In this document: in pieces, positions 29,988 through 41,466 of the stretch
How the letters are laid out: the number at the start of each line of letters is the position of its first letter
Numbering within the stretch: the first letter of the stretch is position 1
Assembly (NCBI GenBank): GCA_011800805.1
Contig: MPNW01000662.1
Coordinates: 1 to 61,425, forward strand
DNA length: 61,425 bases
Direction of reading: 5' to 3'
Source of the DNA: Hirudo medicinalis
Taxonomy: Eukaryota; Annelida; Clitellata; Hirudinida; Hirudinidae
Made by a program: the position numbers and the translations under genes
Notes under the pieces: model-generated
Told to the model about the DNA's origin: nothing
The model's input: the letters and a program-made list of their open reading frames with translations, nothing else
Database searches by the model: none

Positions 29988-31361
29988 ATGCAGGTACACT
30001 TTGAAAGAAACAAAAGTAATTGGCTTGAAAGCTATCCCAAGTCTCACCATTACAGCAGGAAAAGGTCAGATTCCAAAATTCATTCAACATCAATTCCAGA
30101 GATTGCCAAGTAAGGGGAAGTGGCTCCGTTTAATTAGGTTTGAATATTCTCATGAAGGACATTTTGTCTAGGAAGCCATTAGAGGAGGTACAGCAGATCT
30201 TATGCGACAACTCATTACCCATTGATATTCAGTCCCCCCTAAAATGTGGACAGAGTGAGCACAATTTAAGGGCCAAACGTATCATAAAATGCATCCCATC
30301 AGAGACCAACCAGAAAATAACAAGTTACTTCGTGGATAGGAAGTTCAGCAGACCAAGCATAAGAAAAGACAAATTCGCTAGCCTAATCAATCCTATAGAA
30401 CCAAGAAATTGTGCTTCTGAAAGCATTCTGCTGGATCCTGAGGTTCCTGGCAAACATTTGCTTGTGACAGATCTGATCGTCGAGAACGCAGTTAATGACA
30501 ATTCAGGCGCATCCCAGGTCTTAGTTTTGAACCCATCAAAAACGGGTATGCATGGTGTTCGTTGCAAAGGAATTGTTGAATTTTTGCAAAACTTGAAAAC
30601 AACATTCCCACCTTACAGAGGAAGGGGTTGAAGTGCCTAGTTGGAGAACCCACATTTACACAGGGAAGTACATAATAGAGGGCACTGAGGTAATTGTCAA
30701 TAACAAACTAACAATGATGGCCACCGAGTTTGGTTCTAGTAATTCTGTTCAAACAGGATCTCAGCGACAAGGTTTTTGAAGAAAGACATCTGAAGCACGA
30801 GACATCTGAGAAGAAACGTAAGAAAAGAGATGAGAAGTGTCTCGAAGAACAGGAAAGACTGGGGAAGTTAAGCAGGACGTCAACCACAACCATCCTCTCC
30901 AAAAAGAAAGGTTTCATCATTCATTGTCAATGTTGAATTGCTTGCACCCATTTGTTATTATTAATTTTCATCAGCTGAAAATTTTTTGCACAAACAAGAT
31001 AATGGATGTGTCATTACAAAATATAGGCTAATGTTTCTAAGAAATGAATATTTGTTAAATTTCAAGTGTTGCACATTGAAATCTTCGAGAACGAGCCGAA
31101 GTGTGCGTTTGGATATGTCATTCCAGACATCCCCCATGAGTTAGTCAAAACATTCAACACTCGTAAATGTTTTGCTTGCTATGAACTTTCACTGTTGCTA
31201 TTTTCAGGGACTTTGACTTGCCATCAGAGTTCTTCACTCTCAGAAGAATGAGGCAAAGAAAGCCAAGCAAGACAGATCCATTGGAGTCAGAAAGCTCTAT
31301 TTTATCATCCACAAAATTTATAAAACTGAAAAAGACATTCACTGTGGATAGTTTCCAGTGA
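29988..31361 (+). CDS. MSL1: MSL1-like protein with PEHE domain
   Basis: Six exons: 29988-30109, 30172-30545, 30619-30689, 30757-30910, 31067-31139 and 31208-31361, giving 315 residues. The C-terminal half (about 167-300) matches the PEHE domain of MSL1: EVPSWR, then EDLSDKVFEERHLKHET, a Lys/Arg-rich helix, and FGYVIPDIPHEDFDLPSEFF. MSL1 is the scaffold of the MOF acetyltransferase complex that acetylates histone H4 Lys16. PEHE recruits MOF and MSL3. KANSL1 also has a PEHE domain, but the short length and the trailing segment favour MSL1. The model starts at ATG 29988, but the bases there also fit an acceptor (tgcag), so an upstream exon with the MSL2-binding coiled coil may be missing. Introns are short (61-156 bases). 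It is convergent with the E2 gene. Confidence 0.82.
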
Positions 31362-31759
31362 ATATAGGATACTTGTACATAAATATTTGTATTTATAATT
31401 AGCATGTTGAACACATTTAACAGCAGGTTGAATCTTTGTTGTTTTATGTCCAAACTCATTTCAAATAGATCAGTAGAAAAACCGTGGTGTAATTCAAATT
31501 GACGATATAAACATACAACCTATTAAAGTGCTTAGATAAGAAACGTCGCTAATATTCACACCCAGAGTACTTCTCATAACTTCCGTTTCTTTGCTTCCCT
31601 GCACGGAATGTATATTTTTAGTAGAGGAAATTTATATCATGATATTTATAAGACTGACTGTTGTTGGAGTTCACATCCACTCTTTTCTGTCCTTGCCCTT
31701 TTTGATGTCGTTGGCACTTGGTTTATGCTGTGTGACAGGTAATCCTACAAAGGCCTCGA

Positions 31760-31765
31760 TTTATT
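31760..31765 (-). terminator. Polyadenylation signal of the E2 gene
   Basis: AATAAA on the minus strand, 31 bases after the stop codon. Confidence 0.7.
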
Positions 31766-31795
31766 CTTTGCATCTTAAAGTGTCATTGACATTCC

Positions 31796-32601
<806 letters not shown>

Positions 32602-32824
32602 GTCCACAAAAGCAATTTGTCAAGACCGCCAGATGTTCCGAAAACTATGGTAAATGTTTACTTACCAAAAAATATATAAAATAAGTTTAGATAAAAATGT
32701 TTAGTAATTTAGAAACTTACTTTTACACAAATAAAAATTTCGTATTAAGTTTAATTACAAAATCAAAGCTTTTAAAATCATTTTGATAAATAATGGCTAT
32801 ACTAGCATGTAGTACTGGTTGCCA
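32602..32824. promoter_or_regulatory. Divergent promoter between UBE2T-like gene and CEP131
   Basis: The start codons are 223 bases apart on opposite strands. The interval is AT-rich and has no TATA box in a clear position. It must contain both 5' UTRs and promoters unless non-coding exons exist. Confidence 0.5.
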
Positions 32825-35800
32825 ATGAAAATAAAACATTGTGGTAGTTGGACTACTGACAGAAAAGTTATGCCTAGGCAAAGGGAGAGTTTATCAGATG
32901 CCAATATTTGTCTTTTTGGAGATCCTTTGAATGTTAATCCAAGAAAGTTTACTGGATCGATTAGTAATGGCGTTATTCACAGCCGGAGTTTTAACGGGAA
33001 TCCTAACCAGGTGCATTACCGACATGATTACAAAGTAGGTTAATTGATTGAAATTATTCATTAATCATTTTAAAAATATTTTTAAAGCCCCAATTAAAGA
33101 ATGGAAGCAAAGAGAAAACATTCCAAAAATCCTGTGAGAGTGACGGATTAAGTTGCTGATTGCCACCTTCAAATAATAATCGTGAATATTATATATCGCA
33201 GGCTATTCTGCTAGAACTTCGATTGAGAGAAAATACGCACAGAGATGCAGTGCATCAATCGTCAATCCTTCAACAATGGCTAGAACCATTAGAAAGTGAG
33301 CCATTAGTTTAAAAGATTTTGATTTGTGAATGTTTCTAATGTATGCTATATTCTTGTGCATGATTAATAATGGTCAATTAACTTCAATTGACTTTGCTCA
33401 TAAATTCTAAAAATATTGATTGGTAAAATCCTAAAAATAATTTTACCTGTCAGTTTTTAATTTATTGTAATTTATTTTCTGCATCTTAAACAGAAATGGT
33501 TCTAACTCCTTTATCAGAGTAAGTTTAGATGGTGTTACAAGATTTAAATATTTCTTTTTATGCATTTCTTTCATTCTAGAATAAATCAAAGGAAACTTCT
33601 CATTCAGTATTCCAACCTCTTACAGCCCGTTCAGAATCATCTGATGAGATTAATTTGGATGGCCAGCAGGCCGAGATTTTGACGACTGATTTTTCAAACA
33701 TTTCCAATAAATCATTGAATAAAATGAGCGAGCATAACTTCAACAACTCCTCATTAATTTTAGAAAGATTGTCCACAGACTTGAACTCCAGCCAAATTAA
33801 GAATTTAAGGAGTCATGCTTCTGGCAATCTGCAATCAGATGTTAATGAATCATCTCTTAGTAAATTGCAAGCTCCCCCAGAAGAAAATGTTGTCAGACGA
33901 AATGTAATAACAGCTGCTTCTGGGTTAGAGAATAAAGCTGCTCAAACAATACAGAGATGGTTCAGAAAAAAATTCATGAAGCCAAAACAAGGACAGCAGT
34001 CACAAAAGACTGGGAAAGTTGAAAGAATAAAACATGGAGATCTTCAGGCAACTCCTGCACAAAGTGCAAGACATTTCTCCACCAAGGTTTGTAAATATTG
34101 CAAGGTCAAATTAGAAATATTAAAAAATTGATTGAAATTATTAAACTGTTTTTGTGCATGGAGTTCCAGAACTGTTTCTAGATAGGGTGTATATAAGTCA
34201 CAATTTTTTTAATTTAATTCGGATTATGGTTTATATTAGAATTTTCCTAAAAATGTTTCACATTTTCTTCTAGGTTACCTCAGCTTTAGTTATTTAAACA
34301 ACCAATATGTCTTCTCTTCTCTAACATTTCACTCATCTTTGTGACATTGTCTGCGTCATCCATTGCAAAACTGTTTAGATGCTGTTATAAGATTTTAAAA
34401 AGTTTACAGAGCAAGCAAACTGATCCTCGCATTTTGTAATGGAATCGACTACTACTGTAACAAGATAACCGGCAGTGTGAGCATTACCAGAAGTGTCAAC
34501 TGCATCAACAAGAAATATTTCAGAATCTGATGTTGTCACAGTAACACAAATGATTGGCTCGTTGTGGACATTGCTCCGACCATCAAGACTCGTGCACACT
34601 GTTTTGTCTTCTAGCATTCCATTGCTACTTCAAAGGCTCTTTTTGTGAACATTGTTTAACAACTTTCCACTGATGTCATGTCGACCAGGTGATAGCAAAA
34701 AAAGGCAAAAGCTGAATCTTAAGAATAAATTCTTGAAATTAAAAAATTCTTGAAAAATTAAAAATAAGTTCAATGATCCTGAGTGATGAATTTTTTATTT
34801 TACCATATATAAATGTAGCAATTTGCTCATCACAAAGTTATTATTATAATAGTCTTCTGGTCTGTTACAGTTGCATTTCCAGGTGACTGCAGTGACTCTG
34901 AGCCTGAGGTGCCTTCATCAGATTTACTGACGCACTTATCTGCATTTAAATTAATTTCTTTATTGATTTAAATCACAAATTTTATTGATGATTTAAATTG
35001 CACTATCCACCCTGTTTTTATACATTTGAATTTCCATGTCTTTTTTCAACTTTGAGACTTTTGCATTATAAGGATGAAAATATTTTGTAGTTTGTATTAT
35101 AAAATTATATTGTTTTAAAAAATTAAAAAAATTAAAAATTGTTTTACAAAAATTCTATAACTGTTCACTTAAAATTATGAATCAAATATCCAAAAACCTG
35201 TATTATATATTTACAGTCAAGGGACAAAGTATCAAAGACTGGCACAAATGATGACAGATCATTAGAGTTGGAAGAAAATCTATTCGAGGCTGGATCTGTA
35301 AGGATTTGAAATTGAAATTGATCAGCAATAACAACAATGTTGCTGAATATTAGCTTCAATATTAAGTTGCCTTTTAAACATCAGCTTGTTAGGCAGCAGC
35401 TTTCTTCAAAAGGCTTGAAACATGATAACATATCTCAGAGGGTTACAAGCAAATATGCCTGGTGTGAGTTGAAATCGTTAAAATAACAATTGCTTCCCGA
35501 GTGGCTGGAAATTCCTTCTTTTGTTTCCAGTAGCACAATTGGAAAACACGAGCAGCTCGAGTGGAGAAACAAACGTGCAAATACCAGGCGAGGCATCTAC
35601 TCAGGGACATAATGGATATTTAACAGAGGACAAGTTAATGTCTGTCATTAATTATCTTCATTCAATTAAACCTCAAGATGTCCAGAATTCAATTGATCAG
35701 GTTTTGTTGGATTTCTTATTGGGCTTGGTAAAGCTTTCAAAGTGACTTTACAAGTTTTACATTTGATCGCCTTCTCCAGTAGTTCTTAATAACATCTTAT

Positions 35801-38800
35801 ATTCCAACCAAATTTATCAGGGACCAAATAAAATGTCCAAAGATTCCACAGCTAGTGCAAGGCCAGCAGAGGTAGTTCTACCTCACATTATAATATTTTC
35901 TGATCTTGCAACAAAATGATTTTGTGTAATGGCAAAATTATTCTTATTTTCTCATTTTCCCCTCATAAATTTCTTTTAATGTTTTACAAATGTTTTTTAA
36001 AATGTTGATTAAATTGTTAAACTAAATAAATGAAATTATTGAATTTTGATGGCTTTTAAGAATGCAACTCATCTACTGACTCTTATGTTACGTAGGCATT
36101 ATCTCAAGCTCTAAGTGACAGCAGAGGTAAAACTAAAGAACCAAAAGTAGCTCAAAGTGATGGTGAAGAAATGTCAAAGAATAATTTCAAAATACAAGAG
36201 AAAAAGTATAAAGAAACCATATCAAGACATCTCAAGTTTATTGACCAAGTGAGGAGTGATGCTTGCCTTGAAAATGATATTAAATTGAAATTATTAAACA
36301 ACTGCTTATCAGCTCATTGGAGATAAGAAACATCTCACAGAAGCTCTCGAAGAACTTCAAAACAAATGCAAAAGTCTCACTCAACAGTTCCAGAAAGAAA
36401 TAAAAATCAAAGAAGAAAAGTAGGCAGATTAAGTGTAGTAATTGGACATGCTGTTATCTGATTTGATAATCATGATAATTTGAATTTTGAATAATCAATA
36501 ATATTTTTTTCTTTATTAACCATTAAGCCATGCAATAGAGTTAAAGAAACTGAAAGACATCCACGTGGCTGCCGAGCAGATCAAGAGAGAGAAATGGATA
36601 AAAACAGAGGCCAATAGAATTAAGGTGGATTTGCATTGTATTCAACATTTCTTTCTAAATGGTAGAAAAAAGTTTATGAATCTATTTTTAAATCTTGCAA
36701 AGTAGGAATTGACTGCAAAGGGCTTTGAACCAGCCTTGCAAAAATTGATCTCGAACCACAAAGCTGAGATCGAAAGACTAAAGAATCATCATTCTCAAGA
36801 ATCAACAGCCAACGAAGAAAGAGCCAACGATGCACTGAGGAAAAGAGAGCTTGAACTTAAGAAGGAGATGGAAGAAGCTGTTGAAGCAGCACATGTTGAA
36901 GAAAGGAGGATCTGTGATGATGAGTTTGTTATTAGCAGTTATGCTGTTGCAGGGCATTCATATTTTCACTTTTGTTTGAAATCAATTACTAAGCAAAAAT
37001 AAATTCAGAACTTAGAAGTTAAAAATCTTTATTACAATAATATTAAATATATTACAAAATGAATAATGAATACTTTAGTTCTGAAAATACAATTCATTTC
37101 CAAACTACCACAATACTACCAGTAATGTTGCTTGCAGGTCTCAAAATAAGCTATCTCAGGAGCATGCTCGCTTTAACAAAGAAAGGCAAAAATTGGAGGA
37201 AAGAATAAAGAAGGGAACAGAGGAATTGAGAAGGTTGACTGAGAAGCACAAAGAGGAATTTGAGCTTTTAAAGAGAAACATGGATGATGCCCATGTCACT
37301 GCTAGGAATGTTCTCAAAAGAGAGTACGAGGATGCCAGGAAAGAACAAGAAGCCAGACATGCAGTTATTATTTAGTTTTTGGTCGCCACAAATCATAATA
37401 GTTGACAAATTAGATATGATTCAATATAATTGATTTTAAATAATAATTTAGTCTTATTGATTAAATATGCTATTTCAAATTGCAATGATGTTTCGACCTT
37501 GATATTTTCATTCAGGCCGAAATGAAAGAACTCATGAAGCAACATGAAGTTGAGAAAAACAAGTGGGAGGCCGAATTTTTTAACAAACATCGAGAGGAAT
37601 TTTCATCAAAGGAGAAGGAAATGAGGGAAAAGCTGAGGAGGGAGAGAGACAAAGAGATTGAACTGGCACTGGAAAAGTTGGAAGATGAACACCAGGCAGA
37701 AGTTGAAAGAGTCAAGAAGGATGCAGAATCTCAGAGAAGGTTGGAGATGTTTGATGGCAAACACATGAGAATTATTCGTCTTATTATTTTGAGTAGTCCT
37801 TAAAAACATTGAGATTATTGGTTGGAATTTGCTTTCTGAATCAAGGAAACTCCAGGAAAAGCATGAGAAAGAATTGAAACTGATCGAGAGTACTGAGGAG
37901 TCCATGTGTGACAAGAACAACAAACTTAAGGTAATTTTTACTTGCATTAATCACATTAACAGCTTTGATTCGGGGTGGTTAGAGAAGTGACAGGCAAAAT
38001 CCAACTCACAGGGAGCAACTTTTGTCAGTTCTAAGATTTCCGGGGTCTTGAGGTAGGGTTAAGGGTAGGGTAGGGAATGGAATTAGGTACCCATAGTTGC
38101 TGCCTGTGAGTTGGCTTTTGTCCGTCCACAATCTTAATTCAGTTCAATTCAATTTAAAATTAAATCACATTAATATGAGTAATTGCATTAATTGCATCGT
38201 GCTATAAATTTGCAAGTCATGTAACCATCTTCAAATTTTAATTTCCAACAATAAATTTTTCTTTTAATTTTGCTTTTCTTTTATATACAAGGAGGCTAAC
38301 TGCATTGCAGCCTGAAAGCACAATGTAAAAGCAGTTTCATAGATTGACAATTGAGATTTTTTTTTTCTTTTAGAGTGCATTATTTGATGCAAAGGATGAA
38401 ATTGAAAAATTGAAGGTTACTTTAAAGCAAAAAGAGAACAATTTTCATGAAGTCAACGGGGTTTGTTCCATTTCTTTTCTTTGAAGTTATTAAAACATCA
38501 ATTTAATTAAATAAAAAATCGATATCGCATAGTTGCTCGTGAAGCGAAACAGAGAGAGAGACCATCTGACGGAAGTGATTAGACAGGAAGTAGCCGACAA
38601 GATGGCTCAGACAGAAGCAGAAAACGTTGACTTGAAACAGCAAATTTGTAATCTGAAAGCAAAACACAAAACAGAAATTAAGAAGGCCAAGTCAGATGCC
38701 CTGCTAGCTATTAAATTGAAGGATGAAGAAGTTCAAGAAATACATCGAAGGTTGATTATAATTGAAATCCTTTATTTGCTGAGAATTTATTTTTGTAAAT

Positions 38801-38998
38801 TAATTTTTACATTTATTTATTGAGCTCGGGTTTTAAAATATCTGCAGAGTGAAAGATGTGCTATCAAGAAGGGCAAAGGTAGAAGAAGATTTAAGGAAGG
38901 AAAGAGATGCAGCTATCACCAGGGCTGACTACATCCAACAACTGCTTATTGACAAGAAGGAGAATGCCAAGAAAAAGGCATCATCAAGGCTGTCTTGA
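32825..38998 (+). CDS. CEP131: CEP131 (AZI1) centrosomal / centriolar satellite protein
   Basis: Eighteen exons close in phase: 32825-33038, 33202-33295, 33494-33518, 33580-34086, 35217-35297, 35385-35463, 35531-35700, 35821-35871, 36096-36248, 36313-36419, 36528-36624, 36706-36923, 37138-37363, 37516-37739, 37846-37930, 38374-38460, 38533-38750 and 38848-38998. They give 928 residues (human 1083). An IQ motif lies near 225-245 (AAQTIQRWFRKKF). The C-terminal 500 residues are coiled coil and track human CEP131: RHLKFIDQLIGDKK, REKWIKTEANRIK, KGFEPALQKLISNHKAEIE, RDKEIELALEKLE and RADYIQQLLIDKK. The protein is needed for ciliogenesis and centrosome stability. Exon 3 is only 25 bases. Intron 4 carries a hAT transposase fragment. 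An AATAAA lies at 39014. Confidence 0.94.
34310..34715 (-). pseudogene. hAT transposase fragment (DUF659-like) in CEP131 intron 4
   Basis: On the minus strand an interrupted frame reads ISGKLLNNVHKKSL, then after a stop TSLDGRSNVHNEPIICV and VDAVDTSGNAHTAGYL, then VTKMSEMLE. This order and wording match the DUF659 segment of hAT-family transposases (S-x-DGW-S-N-x-N-P-I and D-T-S-G-x-x-H-T). There are at least two in-frame stops. No terminal repeats were found, so it is a dead internal piece. Confidence 0.7.
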
Positions 38999-39013
38999 AA
39001 ACTTTTGTGATTA

Positions 39014-39019
39014 AATAAA
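39014..39019 (+). terminator. CEP131 polyadenylation signal
   Basis: AATAAA 16 bases after the stop codon, in an A/T-rich setting. Confidence 0.7.
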
Positions 39020-40120
39020 TTTTTCATTTGTAAATGTTTTCTCGACTTGCTAACCCTAATCATGTCCCCATTATTCTGAAATAACATAATAATCTTTGGT
39101 ATCATTATCAAACACATCAAAAGTTTATTTAGCTTCAACATGGAATCTGCTCACTCAATACCATCTCTTTGGTGGTGTTCCAAAAATAGAGAATATCATT
39201 TTAACTTTCGTCTATTCATGTTGACAGTTCATAAAATCCACATCAAAAGGTCGATCACCTTAAACTATTTAGTTACTTAAGCAACGTCAGAGTCCAACAT
39301 TAGCCTACCATTGTTCAAAGGTGTAGCTGTCGTCATTTTGTTTGATTCGTTTTTGTTTTTGTTTTTTTTTTTTGATAGTGTGATGATGATTTTTCAAGTG
39401 TGTCTCCATGATGTAGATCTATTCGAAATATGTTAGAGCGATTTAAAAAAAAATATATATAAAAAGGACATTTAAGTATGATCTGCTAACAGAACCAGTG
39501 GTACGAAGGAAGTAGAATGTCAGACTTCATTTATTGATTTTTAATCATTGTTCGAATTGAGAAGTCTTATCTAGCAGCTAAGCTGGATCACACCAATTAA
39601 ATCCCTGAGATAAAGACTTCTTTTGATGTATTTTTAAGAGAAGTTTACTCGTTATGAATGTAGGAGTTCGCTAAGCAAGAGTTCGGTATGATGGAAATTT
39701 GGCAAATCTTCATTTTTGAAGAGGACATCTTAAGTACCGCAGTGAAAAAATAACTAATGGCTATTTGTTACAGGCTACTTAAGAAATTGTTTAAGTAGCG
39801 CCTCCTGCCTCTACATCAGTTCTTATGACAACCAAGTTTCAAAAAGGAGAATGTTTCAATATAAGACAAAACAAAAGCCTTTTATGAGAGGAATGACCAC
39901 AAGTTATGACTTAAGTTACATTCTAATCATCGCTTCTCGAAAATCGGGTCGGTGTCTTTCTTCACAATATTTTTTTATTATGGATGATAATAATCATCTT
40001 TTTTTAAGGACGGAGCAATAACATTTATGCGTCATATCCATGTGTAGCAACGGTGATAGTGATTGATCTCAATGTACTAAGTACTAAGAAATTCCTACTA
40101 TGGAGCCTACCGACATGGAA

Positions 40121-40950
40121 TCACCAAAGGAGTACCCCTGTCGCCGAACGTTTCGTCCCAAACTCCTTACATTCTCGGGGGGGCACACCCGTTTGATCAG
40201 GCGGGTGTCCCTGTCGGTTATTATCCATTATATGGTTCTCGATTAAGGACTCGCCCTTTGACATCGACACCATATAATGCAAACTGAGCGTTATAAATTT
40301 TCTTTGTAACGGTCGCCTTTGAAAATTACGCACCGACCACGAGCATACATCGCATTAAACGCTCATTCGCGTTCTACGTCATTTGCCAATGCGCGCGCCA
40401 CCCCCTCAACAGTCAAACTGCACATCTTTCATTTCCTCGAGGGAACTTGATCCTAGCTCGTGGAAGGTCTTCCGTGAGGCCGGAAACTCGAACGCACTGT
40501 GGTGTGAATCCGGTCCGGTATCGTTCGGCGTTTTACCTGAATGCACAGCTGCATCAGAACGCTGTTTCTCCACCTCCCCTTCGCATTTAGCTTTGCCTGG
40601 TGAATCTTAAGTTCCCTCTCAGACTTAAGCCTTCTACCACACTCACACCTGCTCACTGACACGCCATTCTCCGATAAGCATCCAAAAATCGTGAGTCCAT
40701 TAACCGTAGGGTCATTGGTGGGTCCGTTATCCTCCCCCTCCTTTCGGCTGGGACCCTGGGGGCATATTCCTTTTTTCGACTTGCCAGTAATTGAAGTTCA
40801 TCGCGATGGATTGCTAGCCCAATCGCGAAACTCGTCTCTCAGAGCCGTCACCTGTTCATCCAGGTCGTCACCCGACTGTCTAGATTGTCACCAGTGTTTC
40901 TCAATGTTTTACAATTTAAGTTCACAAACGACATTCGATCATTTCGCGTT
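40121..40950 (-). mobile_element. Possible degenerate LINE-like ORF fragment with Cys zinc-finger motif
   Basis: The composition is clearly more G/C-rich than its surroundings. Several minus-strand frames are open in turn, and one contains CECGRRLKSERELKIHQAKL, a C-x-C-G-(10)-LKIHQ pattern I associate with zinc fingers near the N-terminus of non-LTR retroelement proteins. Frameshifts break the reading. No reverse transcriptase motif is seen, so the assignment is tentative. Confidence 0.3.
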
Positions 40951-41466
40951 GTTTTATAGAAATAATGTGACAACATTATTAGGCACGTTGCTTGTGAATA
41001 ATGTGATGCATGCTAATTAATATTCAAATATTTTAATAAGCAATGCTAGGAAAGATTTCACGGTGAAGGTTTGCTTTAATCGTTTGAGCAGAAGCAGTTA
41101 CATTAGACTTATATTAATTACATTAAGATGTTGTGATCTTATGGAGGCTGATAAAATCAAACAGGCTTTAGCTCTGATGATTAGCTAGCGATCAAAGAGC
41201 TGAGCATACAGAGACCGAGGTTATGGCCTGAAGTAATCTTAGATTTGCTCTCTATGAGCTCGTCGGCTTAAAACGTATCTCTAGCTCTAGAGACGTATGA
41301 AAGATAGCCTGCTACCTCGACTGAGTCGCGATGTAAGGTGAATGCAGGCGTTGCAACATTAACGAATTCAATAGTACCAGAATGGTCAACTTGATTAATG
41401 GTTGATGCTTGTGAGTAAATTAATTTGCTCAAATTCATTTTTTTGAAGGGAAGATATGTTACCGAC

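Larger units (their letters stand above)
38999..41466. other. Intergenic stretch with retroelement-like debris
   Basis: Apart from the CEP131 polyadenylation signal (39014-39019) and the more G/C-rich minus-strand open patches at 40121-40950, no gene is supported. Confidence 0.5.

Noticed and set aside
34871..34975. Possible extra CEP131 exon (SGDCSDSEPEVPSSD-like reading)
   Set aside because: It needs phase 1 on entry, while both flanking exons are phase 0 and join directly in frame.
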